The notes under the pieces were generated by a model. That model was given only the letters and a program-made list of their open reading frames with translations, ran no database searches and had not been told where the DNA came from. From the NCBI GenBank assembly GCA_002104905.1, contig MCFE01000101.1:108276-172275 (forward strand): 64,000 bases of DNA, given 5' to 3'. This document shows, piece by piece, positions 47,354 to 56,881 of this stretch. How positions within the stretch are numbered: the stretch's first letter is position 1; each line of letters starts with the position of its first letter. The stretch comes from Basidiobolus meristosporus CBS 931.73 (lineage: Eukaryota; Basidiobolomycota; Basidiobolomycetes; Basidiobolales; Basidiobolaceae). The position numbers and the translations under genes were made by a program.

Positions 47354-48222
47354 GAAGCCACCTAATATTCAAATAAATACCTGCGCTTGCAAAGTACATC
47401 ATTAGCATTCATATGTGATGGTAGTTGAGCATTCTTTTTATATCTACATCAGGCAGTGCGAGCTGCTCTTTCGGCTTTAGGTACTCAACATTTGCTTGGA
47501 GTTTGGAATGATAGCAACTATCGCCTTACAATCTGGAATGACAGCAACTATTGCTCAATGATTGATTGATGTGGTCGTGGTATTCCTACTTCTACAGGGA
47601 TTGCCCCAAGAACATGTGAGCAAGGTTTGGGGGCTTTGGACAACTTAATAACCATGGCTATCTAGGTACCTAACATTTCGGTTGAAGCATTCCAAGTAAA
47701 TCCCAATAAAGAATCTGGCCAGGAAATAGCAAAGACCATAAGCTAGGATCTAAGCTAGGATCTAAATAGCAATGCCAAGAATATATTATTTTGCAAAGTC
47801 ATGCAAAAGACAAATTTCAAATATCCAAGTTAGATGTTGCCTAAATACTCTATAAGCAAAAAGTATACTTGTATCAAGTACCGGGAGCTTTGAGATTTTT
47901 GGCAGAAAGGACGGAATTGTGAGTGGATGCCACTTCCCTTAATAAACACTGCATCCAGTGTCTGCTGGAATACGTGTAAAGTTAGACTATTTTCAAATTT
48001 TGCCCATGCGTCTCATACTATTTGGGGAGCAGAAATTGATCCATCTATAATAGCTATGAAACAATGTGCACGCTTGGTATTCATAGTTTGTAAACAATGG
48101 TTGCCGACAAGTAGTAATGATCAACGATTGCTGATGGTAACCGGGAAGAGATGTCAGTGCTGAAATAGGAGGGGATGGAGCTATGATGCAGCAGTGGTGA
48201 CAACGGAAATGATGACCGTAAT
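47354..48222. other. Intergenic with a copia LTR relic
   Basis: Apart from the LTR relic at 47597-47720 and two short related blocks (GGAATGAYAGCAACTATYGC near 47507 and 47532) nothing was recognised. Confidence 0.45.
47597..47720 (-). mobile_element. Degenerate LTR fragment of the copia family
   Basis: Shares blocks in order with the inverted LTR at 61608-61956: CCAAGAACATGTG, GGTTTGGGGGCTTTGGACAA, TAGGTACCTA and AAGTAAATCCC. About a third of the LTR is kept, with many changes. Confidence 0.7.
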
Positions 48223-48318
48223 GGTGGAAGCTGGAGGTTGGAAATGAAAATGAAGGTGGAAGCTGGAGATTGGAAATGAAAATGAAGGTGGAAGCTGGAG
48301 GTTGGAAATGAAAATGAA
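48223..48318. repeat. 32-bp tandem repeat (3 units)
   Basis: Unit GGTGGAAGCTGGAGGTTGGA plus AATGAAAATGAA at 48223, 48255 and 48287, directly adjacent, no spacers. Confidence 0.92.
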
Positions 48319-48504
48319 GGTGGCTATGGAAGCAACGACAATGATGTCGGAAATGTGTGTAAAGTCTCATGATATCAAGTATAGTAAATAGCCTTGGATC
48401 GGTGGGCAGCAACATTCTGATTTCTCCGTGTGGCTTATCCGTGCAAGTGACGAGAATTCACCAAAATGTGAAACGATTCCAAACATGTTTGACAATTTGG
48501 CCGT

Positions 48505-48512
48505 TTATAAAG
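48505..48512 (+). promoter_or_regulatory. TATA box of the secreted orphan gene
   Basis: TATAAAGG 43 bp upstream of ATG 48548; supports that ATG over upstream in-frame starts. Confidence 0.5.
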
Positions 48513-48547
48513 GACGAGGGTGCGGTAAAGATCAAGGTTTATTGAAC

Positions 48548-49285
48548 ATGCTTTACGCCAGCATCTTGATCGCACTGCCAGCTCTGCAGTTTGCAACTGC
48601 CGGCCCTACGGAAACTGAATGGTACTACGAAACGTACCCTGGAAGCTGGGAATATGTGACCTATAATGTTCCCGAGAAAAAGTGCAGTGCACCAGCTGTG
48701 CAAGCTCCATTCAATAACAAAGCGATTTCTTTCCATGAAAAAAAGGATCCCGCCACATTTGATTCCAACCCAGGAAGTGACCACGGCATCACCGCAAAAT
48801 CCGTAATAAAGGCTGGTTTGAAGCCTGGAAAGATAGTTCGTGTGAATGGGTTTGCCTACCAATTTGCCTACTGGGGTAGGGGTAAGAATGATAATTGGAT
48901 TGAGAAGGGCCAACAGGTAAAGGTAACCACAGTGCCCGGAGCTAACCGTTTAGGTTTCCTATTAGCCAGCAACATGGGGAATTTCGGGGGGAAATTTGAA
49001 ATTGTCTACACTGACTGCAGCTCCAAGAGTGCGGATGTGGGGGCCACTGACTGGAAATGGACAGTTGCAAGAGCTCCGGGAAATACCGTTGCACTCAGGG
49101 ATCTAGTCGCTTCCCCCAATAAGCTAGAAGTGCGCCTGTATTCCACCGAAGTACCAATTGATGCTGGCAAAGAGATTGCATATGTCAAATTTCCCACTGC
49201 AGTTTATCCAATCCGCCCATATAAGAAAGGTCACAATGGGCATGTTCATGTGTTTGCCATAGCTACCAAAAAAGCTCCCCATTGA
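48548..49285 (+). CDS. Secreted protein of unknown family (245 aa)
   Basis: ATG 48548 follows a TATA box and gives signal peptide MLYASILIALPALQFATAGP. The frame is open further upstream but holds no better start. The mature protein is about 225 residues, aromatic-rich (ETEWYYETYPGSWEYVTYNV), with two cysteines (EKKCSAP and YTDCSSK) that could pair, and a beta-rich look (RVNGFAYQFAYWGRGKNDNW, LGFLLASNMGNFGGKFEIVY). No transmembrane segment beyond the signal and no GPI tail. I do not recognise the family. It lies next to the Kre9-like genes, another group of secreted proteins. Confidence 0.65.
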   Translation: MLYASILIALPALQFATAGPTETEWYYETYPGSWEYVTYNVPEKKCSAPAVQAPFNNKAISFHEKKDPATFDSNPGSDHGITAKSVIKAGLKPGKIVRVNGFAYQFAYWGRGKNDNWIEKGQQVKVTTVPGANRLGFLLASNMGNFGGKFEIVYTDCSSKSADVGATDWKWTVARAPGNTVALRDLVASPNKLEVRLYSTEVPIDAGKEIAYVKFPTAVYPIRPYKKGHNGHVHVFAIATKKAPH

Positions 49286-50007
49286 TCGGAAATAAACATG
49301 TGAGTGGTATACATCAAGCATCCGAGACTCCAATGTCTTATAGATAGTTCATTTTATACACGAACTTCCTAATATTTTGTGGCTCTAAGTGAAGGATCAG
49401 CAGCCAGAAAATGAGCTTATCAATTATATTATCAAAGTTTGAATAATAGTTGTGTAGCAGTGAACCATAATAATGTAAGAGATACTAGATGCGCATTAAA
49501 GACAGCTTGTAGATGATCCATGAGCTGCAACTGGCTTGTTTGAATCACTAATGTATTGTTATTGCCTTTATATCCAGAGGTAGCTGATAGTAAGCATGTT
49601 GAGTGAACTCAAATAATCAAAGAATGAGGAAAGCCAATGATAGGTACATGGGGATTAAGGTTGATTTTGCCACATTCAATCTTAGTATATTGCAGGTATA
49701 ATAATAAGATGGTTTGAGGAAGAAGCCTGAATGCATTCATGTTGCATCAGTATATTGGCTTCTTACTGCAATGTCTTAATGTTACTGCCATTTGCTGCCT
49801 ATTAAAAACTTGGTTTTGCTTACTTAAGATCGGAGAGTGTTGAGGCTATGTCAATCCTTCATAGGTACACAACTATTGATGCTTACTGGAATTCTCTTTG
49901 CATCTAGTGTTGCACTTCTGTTAACTTGGTATTAACAGATTTGGTATCTCTTTAATTGTTTGACTGCAGTGAATGCAGTGGCTTGCTAGCAGAATCAGCT
50001 CTATTAG

Positions 50008-50045
50008 GTGAGTATTTAGGTGCAATTACAAATTTCTACAACATC
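50008..50045 (-). mobile_element. Terminal fragment of a copia LTR
   Basis: GTGAGTATTTAGGTGCAATT followed by ACAAATTTCTACAACA matches the end of the LTR at 61920-61956 with few changes. Confidence 0.6.
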
Positions 50046-50305
50046 AATAAAGGTTCTGGTTAAGTAAGAGCAACTATGTAATAAAGTCCAGTGTTTACAC
50101 TATATATCTAATTTTTTATGCTTACTAGATATTAGATAATCTTGTTAAGGGAGTCATATTTTAAGGAAAACAGATAAAGGTCAATGAATACTTGATATTT
50201 TTTAGGACTTGAAAGTACTAACCTAGCATGATGCACCAACCTTGCAGATATGGAAGTGCCTTGAGCAACAAGTAGATACAAAGCATTGACTTAAAGGTCT
50301 ATCAA

Positions 50306-50510
50306 ATGTAAGAGTGATTCTTATCCATGACAAGGTCTTGGCACACAAATACTTGGAGTATGCTACCATAAATCTCAGGTACATCTGTGCAAAGTCTGAG
50401 GGCTTTGGCCATCTTAGAGAATCTTTATGCTCTGTATACCAAGTATTATATAGGCATTTTCAAAGTAAATTCCAATCAAGATTTAAGCAATACATGGAAA
50501 GCACATAAAC
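50306..50510 (-). mobile_element. Degenerate copia LTR fragment
   Basis: In-order similarity to the inverted LTR: TGTAAGAGTGATTC, AAGGTCTTGGCA, ACATCTGTGCAAAGTCTGAG, TTAGAGAATCTTTATG and AAAGTAAATTCCAATCAAG. A middle section is deleted. Confidence 0.6.
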
Positions 50511-50677
50511 AACAATATATGTGGTTATGTAATGGAGTACATATCTGCAGGTATAAAGTTTGTTACACTAAGAGCCTTTTACAGTTTGAATAGTCCAAAC
50601 AATCAGTATTGTAGTCCAGTGGACATTGATTAAGGCTGGGTTGCACACTTCTAAGAGCTTTTCTGCATCAATAAAAG

Positions 50678-51041
50678 TGTTGTCATTATTAGGTTGTCGC
50701 CTAAATATTCATGCTAGCTTAGTCACTTATATCATTACCTACAAATCTTTGAGAATTCTGAGCAAATTTCTTGTCGCCCAAATTTCTTGTTGGGATTTAC
50801 TTAAAACATTTTCATCAAATTATCAGGTACCCAGAACATGAGATTTCGTTAAGTTGCTCAAAAGACCCCAAACTTTGCACACATATTCTTAGGACCTTCC
50901 TTAATAAGCTCTACAGGCTTGTTTGTCTTACTTTATCAAAAGTATAAATACCATACTTTTGATCAATAAATCTACAAGTGAAAACCACATAATCTGCTGT
51001 TCTTCCAATCACTTCCAATATCTCCAAAACTCTTACAGCAA
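50678..51041 (+). mobile_element. Solo LTR of the copia family, diverged
   Basis: Starts TGTTGT and ends CTCTTACAGCA, 364 bp against 349 bp for the young LTRs. Shared blocks include CCTAAATATTCATG, CAGGTACCCAGAACATGAGA, CCCCAAACTTTGCACACAT, AAAGTATAAATACCA, AAGTGAAAACCACATAATCT and TTCCAATCACTTCCAATATC. No internal element sequence flanks it, so it is a solo LTR left by recombination. Confidence 0.85.
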
Positions 51042-51269
51042 AAAGTAGCACCTCAGATCAAGATATACTATTACTCTGACTCATACAAAGGGCTTTACAC
51101 TCTGGCCAAAAGTTATGGTTATTTCGTAACTGCCAATTGCCTGGAATATTGCAAAGTAACTTAAAGCACCAGGAATACATGCGGACTTATTCCTGAGCTT
51201 AAGCAGGTATATTTGATTATGCCCTGGAGGCAATAACCATCAGAGTAGGGACCTGCCACACCGCGCTTG

Positions 51270-51412
51270 AGGGGCTAATAATTGCCAACCAGCGAAATAG
51301 CTATCTCGTTAATAAAACATATAAAAACCAAGTACTACAAAGGTATATTTCTGACAAGCGGGCAGAAAAAGGGTCATGTTGTGAAAGCTTATAAAAAAGG
51401 CCCTAAGCACAG
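51270..51412 (-). mobile_element. LINE 3'-end relic
   Basis: Resembles 56515-56680: AATTGCCAACC, AATAAAACATAT, CCAAGTACTACA and GGGTCATGTTGTGAAAGCTT occur in the same order. Confidence 0.5.
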
Positions 51413-51952
51413 AAGTAGTAAAGACAAAGGTATTGATTGACAACTGCTTCTACAAAGATCCAATACAAATAATATCTGGTTGAAGCCAGCATAAACATCG
51501 CAAATATTTCCAGCCAAGTAGAGATAAATACAATTTCGGGGGTAAAATGGATGTATTTGATAAAATATATCCGGTACATTGAATGTCACTTCGAGGCTTT
51601 GTGGAGTGCTACAATTCGAAATACTTGCAACAAAGCCATCAGAAGTAATCAACATATTTACCGATGATTCAGTATGTAGATAGATTGTGGGGGTTGTAAG
51701 TCGTGCTTTCAGGCTTTGAAATATTGGGGCACCATCTAAAGCGAAAGTAAAGTCTCTGCCAACTATTCGCAATTAGGGTGACCAACGGCTTACCTATTGC
51801 TTAGTCAGTCAATGCGATTTCCTATCAGCAACGAGAGTGGATCTCTACTCTTGGCGCTTCGATTACGTTATGCCCTTCTATTTTCATCGTCAGGTGGGAA
51901 TATCACACTTGAGCGCTTCTTGTCGTATTCATTTCTTATGCGGTGAATGGTT

Positions 51953-51958
51953 TATAAA
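51953..51958 (+). promoter_or_regulatory. TATA box of the disrupted secreted gene
   Basis: TATAAA 50 bp upstream of ATG 52003. Confidence 0.4.
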
Positions 51959-52002
51959 CCGAAGTATCCATGCACAAAGATCCATCATTAAACCCCTACT
52001 CT

Positions 52003-52772
52003 ATGGCCGCCTACTACTTCTGCCTACCGATTGTAATGGCCGCAGGGTTCGTCTAGCAACGGTACCGATCGGAAGTACACGAACCTCTTCTGCGCCGATA
52101 CCCAAGATTGGTATAGTAGCCAATCTCCCAAAACATGGAGCGTCCTATACGGAACTTCGGTGAATGAGGAGTACAATAGTTTCCCACTAGCCAGCCATTG
52201 CCCATGGACTACTACTGTTTATAAGTGTTACTGTTACTACAAAGATCACAGTTGTCGCCTGAATCCTAGGACATACGACAAAGGCCCCAAGCGATGTGAT
52301 CAGAGCAGCTGTACTGAGACCATTGAAGTGGATATCGAGGATTCTTACACCGCAGAAGGTAGTGTTAATAGCGGTGTGAAAGCATTTGAGGGTCTTCTTG
52401 AGATTGGCGGAGCGGCAAAGTGCTCAACTACCAGCAAGGTCAGCACCAAAAAAACCATCGAGTCTCGCATGGTGAAAGGGGAAAGAAGTGGCAAGTCTCA
52501 ATGCGGTGTGCGATGGCGAGATCTATGCTGAGGTATGGTGTTACAATCTTTTTGGGAAAACTGACCTCCATGAACAAAAGACGTACACAGCCCATAATGA
52601 GGCGCCGATACTGATAGGGGATGCTTTGGCCACTAGCCAGAATTGCTACGACATCAACGATGACCCCGGTGTCAAGGGCAACTGTGATATACCAATAGGA
52701 TCCTGGCTGCCTGAGTTTTTTTACTCCAAGACATTTACAATTTCAATTCTGTATTATCATATCCTTTCATAA
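52003..52772 (+). pseudogene. Cys-rich secreted protein gene, frame-disrupted
   Basis: ATG 52003, 50 bp after a TATA box, starts a signal-like peptide (MAAYYFCLPIVMAAGF) but meets a stop after 18 codons. A second frame is open from about 52040 to 52528 and a third from about 52490 to 52772; both have coherent composition with many cysteines (VYKCYCYYKDHSC, RCDQSSC, NAVCDGEIYAEVWCYN, SQNCYD, GNCDIPIG). The frame changes fall near short G runs (52030s and GGGG near 52483), which fits single-base insertions in decay, or assembly errors. No GT-AG intron of normal size fits either change. Family not recognised. I read it as a recently broken gene for an extracellular disulfide-rich protein. Confidence 0.5.
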
Positions 52773-53668
52773 AAGATGATTTCTATCGTCAAGTATGAGT
52801 CCCGTGGGTGTGCTTATTGCTTGGAATGCGGTGTCAGCACGATTGTACAAATTGATTTCTAGTAGTGTCAGGTGAGGAGTATTTGCATGCATAATCTTTC
52901 ATAGAAACGCAAACATATAACGTAGTTGATCTGCATGCAATACAGCCGACAGAGATTTTTCAGAAATTGGTGACGCATTCATAACCACCTTGTCGCTTTT
53001 CCGGATGAGCCCTTTTTAAGGCTAATATTAACTAACACATACATGGAAGCCACTGTGAAAATCTCAGTAACGGCAAAAAGCATGCTTCCTAAATTGAGTA
53101 TTACACACCTACTTTATGCCTTGTGAGCAGGTGTCAGTAAAAGACACATTTGGATGTTCTTATAAAAGCAGATCTCTATCCGTTTGTTACGATATGAATT
53201 CCTTGCAACCAGGTGCCAATGATAGTGTTGGTCCCAGCAGCCATATGGTGTGTGATTTGTAAGCTGCATTAACCTATTCGCACTGTACATTATCAATTGA
53301 TACCCCCACTACGGTACACAACTACATATTCCTAGCATGCCATGGATCAGCTGTTCCTTCATTATGTAATTATCTAAGCCTCAATTCCAGATCTTGCGAG
53401 GATGGTTGATTTCTAAACCCTAGCTCTAAGTGGTCATGCACTGGGATTGGATTGATCACGTACTTTCTGTATATCAGAACGGATCAGTCTTTATGTAATC
53501 GGGCATTGCATCAGTTAAGCATGCAGCGGCATTGGATCGAGATCATCCATTATTAAATGGGAGGTAGGAGTATTGAGCTCATACAAAGTTATTTGTGAGA
53601 TAGGTTAGCAAAACTGCTTAGTGTGTACAGTGGGGTTTTCAGTGTTAAATGTTAGAAGCTGAGTTATC
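52773..53668. other. Intergenic, nothing recognised
   Basis: AT-rich with no supported ORF or repeat. Confidence 0.4.
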
Positions 53669-54493
53669 TTATGGCAGAGATGCAGTGTACGCCAACCACT
53701 GGAGCACGCGATACAACTCATCCGGGCCTGCTACATCCACTGCATGCTGACACTGCAATCCTCCAACAGCAAAGGCCAGGTCTGCCTTCTTGAGCATCGG
53801 TAGGTCGGAAGATCCGTCCCCAGCAGCGATGACAACTCTGTCAGGAAACTGTTTCTTGAGAGTATCCAAGGCTTTTCCCTTGTTCTCAGAAACTAAGCAC
53901 AAATCCACGTAGCCAGGAGTGGGGACACATCTGAAATCACTATCGGATGCCAACTCCGTGACCTTCCCGCAAACAGCAGCATACACTTGCGGTGAGACAT
54001 CTCGAAGATCAACCGCAAAGCCTGCCACTTTCTCATTCACCCTTAGTTTGCCCCAACCTCGCAATCTGAGATAATTTCGCATCTCCAAAAGATATAAGGA
54101 GTAATCTGGAGTATTGCTAGAGCTGACTTGGCCATCAATACCCAAGATTTCCACGCCACATTCAGATGAGATGGCAGCAAAAACATCGCGGCCAGCGTTC
54201 TCGAGTAGATACCCGAGAGCCTGGGCAGAGTTAATGCAGATAGGAAATTGGTGGTTCAAGGCTCGCAGAAAATCCTTGCGGCTTTCCGTCAGCGACCCCC
54301 CAAGACCGGCAAGTGTGCCATCAAAGTCAAACACTCCTAAGAGCCTGCGGCGGTTCGACCAAAGAAATACTATATCACCAGCTGTCATTATCCGAAGAAT
54401 ATCAGGGTGGGAAACACACAGCTTGGTCGCTAGCTGGTCTACCTCATATGGTTCAAGCGAGAATGGCAGCAAAGGGATGGAGAGTGATGGCAT
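53669..54493 (-). CDS. HAD-superfamily phosphatase (trehalose-phosphatase/Cof-like)
   Basis: 275 residues, one exon. ATG 54493 follows TATATAAG by 55 bp; an upstream in-frame stretch has no ATG. HAD motif I is VFDFDGTLAGLG (nucleophile and acid Asp), motif III Lys probably in NKGKALDTL, and motif IV is IAAGDGSSDLPMLKKADLAF, coordinating Mg2+. A type IIB cap lies between (residues about 90-200, with RNYLRLRGWGKL, EKVAGFAVDLR). Motif wording and the C2B cap are closest to trehalose-6-phosphate phosphatase and sugar phosphatases, but the N-terminal 55 residues (PFSLEPYEVDQLATKLCVSH) are unusual. Substrate unknown; the protein looks intact. Confidence 0.75.
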   Translation of the reverse strand: MPSLSIPLLPFSLEPYEVDQLATKLCVSHPDILRIMTAGDIVFLWSNRRRLLGVFDFDGTLAGLGGSLTESRKDFLRALNHQFPICINSAQALGYLLENAGRDVFAAISSECGVEILGIDGQVSSSNTPDYSLYLLEMRNYLRLRGWGKLRVNEKVAGFAVDLRDVSPQVYAAVCGKVTELASDSDFRCVPTPGYVDLCLVSENKGKALDTLKKQFPDRVVIAAGDGSSDLPMLKKADLAFAVGGLQCQHAVDVAGPDELYRVLQWLAYTASLP

Positions 54494-54547
54494 AGATGGG
54501 TATAGGTGCTGGCAGGAAAGGTGGTTGATGATGGGAAAAGCACTCAC

Positions 54548-54555
54548 CTTATATA
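54548..54555 (-). promoter_or_regulatory. TATA box of the HAD phosphatase gene
   Basis: TATATAAG 55 bp upstream of ATG 54493. Confidence 0.5.
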
Positions 54556-55279
54556 CCCCACAAGTGGACTGTAGTTTCAGAGGACAGGGTCTAACCCACG
54601 CTGTGACTGGATCGATCTCACTTGTTGTCACATCTTTGATCTGCAGATATGCTAGCTATTTCCATCTTTATATTGCAAGCTCATTTCCCTATTGTTGTGA
54701 GCAAGAGTTTATCTGCTTGCATATCAGCACTAGAATTCTTGACGGACTATTGGAGAGTAAAAGATCCAATCGAAAAAATCCAGTGCAAGGCAAGAGGTGC
54801 CATTCCAAAATACTAACCATCTACAGCTATCCGACTATAAATGAATGCATTACTTCGTTCTCGCTCTCATTTTTTCTCCAATGTCAGACTTGGCGAGGAT
54901 CGACTGCCATTCCTATGTGTGGCAAACAATGCCATGGAATTACTATGAGTACTCCCCAGAGATAGCTTCCAATAGGCGAGTGTGCCAGCCATCGCTATCA
55001 GCCAAACTCCCATGGTTGATGATGCTAGTGATGTTAGAAGGTGATCGCATGGTACATCTCAGCAGGTGAATCTGAATATAGACATGGACTCCTGTGTTAG
55101 TGTCCTAGTATAGAAGACATACTTCCTAGCGGTCAGCTGAAGAATTGTCTAACTCTGCTTGCTTCTTGGGACCGTAACCTAGATAACCTACGGTATATCG
55201 CAATCTAACTGGAAGTTTTTCTTGAGATTATGCGTCACGTAGCTGCAGTATTGTGTATCTGTAGAGTTAGAGCTCATCT
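54556..55279. other. Intergenic region
   Basis: Plus-strand ORFs here overlap the phosphatase antisense and have no support. Nothing else seen. Confidence 0.4.
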
Positions 55280-55935
55280 TCACATGCTGAAGGTGATCGC
55301 ATCCAGAGACACAGATAGCTGATCACAATCAGATCGTTCATAGTGACGAAAACATAGTAAGAGATGAGCTGTGAGCTCCTCGAAGAAGGTTGTAGCAAAG
55401 TAAAGAACATCCCCATACAGTTGGCAGATAGAAACTGACAAAAGACCTAGGTGGCGACCGGGCGTTTGATTGAATACGCTGTGTAGAGTGCTAGGGGGCC
55501 ATCCACGCACTAAATCGGCAAACTGTTAGAGCAATTTAACACTAAAACTATTAACCCGATGGATCTCACCGCCGTGATTCGCTCCATGTTCAATACAAAT
55601 GGATCACTGGAAAGGTAGCGGGAATCACCCTTGGAATACTCCTTCCAGACCTGACCTAAGACAAATTGGTCCCCAGCAAGAGAGGCGTAGTTTTGAATAT
55701 AGTATCCCTCCAAGCCCACGTGAATAAGCCCAGCAAGTACGCACCACATGAATAATAAGCGATCTTGAGTCTTGAGCTTCCTGTTTTCAAGGGCAATTTT
55801 TGCTGCTAGCAGAAGAATCGCTCCGAACGAGCCAAAGACCACGCTCAGAATGTGCCCTGTTCCACTTGTGTTGGGAACATAATGCGGCAAAGAAAGGTTT
55901 CTTGGATAATATGGATGGCTATTGACGGTATTCAT
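55280..55935 (-). pseudogene. EBP: EBP-type delta8-delta7 sterol isomerase, decayed
   Basis: ATG 55935 starts HPYYPRNLSLPHYVPN, as in animal and plant EBP (EXPERA family) enzymes that shift the sterol C8-C9 double bond. Membrane segment 2 has LAGLIHVGLEGYY with the catalytic His and Glu, then VWKEYSKGDSRYLSSDPFVL and NMERITA with the second Glu. A 60-nt GTGAGA...TAG intron leads to a part reading GPLALYTAYSI, after which the frame shifts: VSICQLYGDVLYFATTF is in a second frame and YYVFVTMNDLIVISYL in the first again. At least two compensating frame changes and lost residues between TM3 and TM4 make a functional product unlikely. The 5' half still looks fresh. Confidence 0.75.
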
Positions 55936-56514
55936 TGATGAACTCGGACGAGTAAACCCCGGCCTTTATAATGGCCACAGGACGGAGGTTCCTATTCATC
56001 CGTCCCGGGCAAACTATTTCTTCCACATTGGCATATGAAACCGCGATTTAGTTGATATTACTCGTTGGAATTTACTGTGTGCAAGCACGCTTATTAGGTA
56101 GCAGCCTTTTCTTGGCGTCTACTTTGTTGTGTTACTTTTTAGCTGCAATCCTACACGGTAAGGAAGTGCCAACCTACGCCTTGGGATTCGCTGTTTTAAA
56201 TGAACTGCCTATTCCAACAATGTCTTTATGATGCAAAGCGTGTTTTGTGTATTCCCACTGTTTTATATGCGGAATATGGAAATACTGGTTAATGTTGTGA
56301 TCAAATGCTTCTTAACATGCAAATGCATCCAACATTGAGAGTGAGATTATAAATGGTATAAAAGATTGGGCATCTTGAACTCAGCACATAAACTAGTGTT
56401 GTATGGTTGCTGGAGGCCAATGTATAATCACTCACTTATTCAGCTAATGGAACTGACCAGCATTATCCTGCTTATAACTGATACCATAGTCAGCTGTATT
56501 TCTTCATAAACCCC
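55936..56514. other. Intergenic, nothing recognised
   Basis: AT-rich promoter side of the EBP relic. No repeat recognised. Confidence 0.35.
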
Positions 56515-56680
56515 AGAAGGGGGGGAGGTAACAATTGCCAACAGGTGGTGTCTTTTTCTCAATAACTCAAATAAAGATTCCAAGTGCTACATTGATGGCT
56601 TTTTTATAAGTAAATACAGAGAAGGGTCATTTTGTGAAAGCCTATAAGATATGTCACTAAGCTCAAGAGGGGTTTCTTGT
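56515..56680 (-). mobile_element. LINE 3'-end relic
   Basis: On the plus strand GGGGGGGAGGTAACAATTGC then CAACAGGTGG and an AATAAAGATT, the same order as in the tails at 56755 and 57590; related to 51270-51412. Confidence 0.6.
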
Positions 56681-56754
56681 ATCCAGGAGAAAAGTGTAAT
56701 AGAACTCCCAAATAGTTTAACTTAACCTAAGTGACAACTAAGTGCAGAATCTTA

Positions 56755-56881
56755 GGGGAGGGAAAGTCACCAAGGTAGGTGAAATCTTTATTTGATTTCA
56801 GACAAGTCTAACTACAAATAAAGAAGCCAGCTGGGAATAGAAGATTCCCAAAGTAAAAAACTAAGCTGAGTATGAATAAAT
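56755..56881 (-). mobile_element. LINE 3' tail directly after ORF1
   Basis: Minus-strand sequence following the ORF1 stop: CTGGCTTCTTTATTTG, AATAAAGATTTCACCT, GGTGAC, then C-rich. Nearly the same tail as behind the RT fragment at 57591-57655. Confidence 0.75.

Larger units (their letters stand above)
49286..52002. other. TE-graveyard intergenic region
   Basis: AT-rich, with LTR relics (50008-50045, 50306-50510, 50678-51041) and a LINE tail relic (51270-51412), listed separately. A 127-codon minus ORF (51389-51772) has no ATG start and is not supported as a gene. Confidence 0.5.

Noticed and set aside
48223-48318. Direct repeats resembling a CRISPR array
   Set aside because: Units of 32 bp are adjacent with no spacers; a plain minisatellite in a eukaryotic genome.
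51389-51772. 127-codon minus ORF
   Set aside because: Begins with TTG, no ATG; overlaps a LINE tail relic at its end.
54114-54965. 283-codon plus ORF
   Set aside because: Half is antisense to the HAD phosphatase; the remainder is low-confidence intergenic sequence with no domain.
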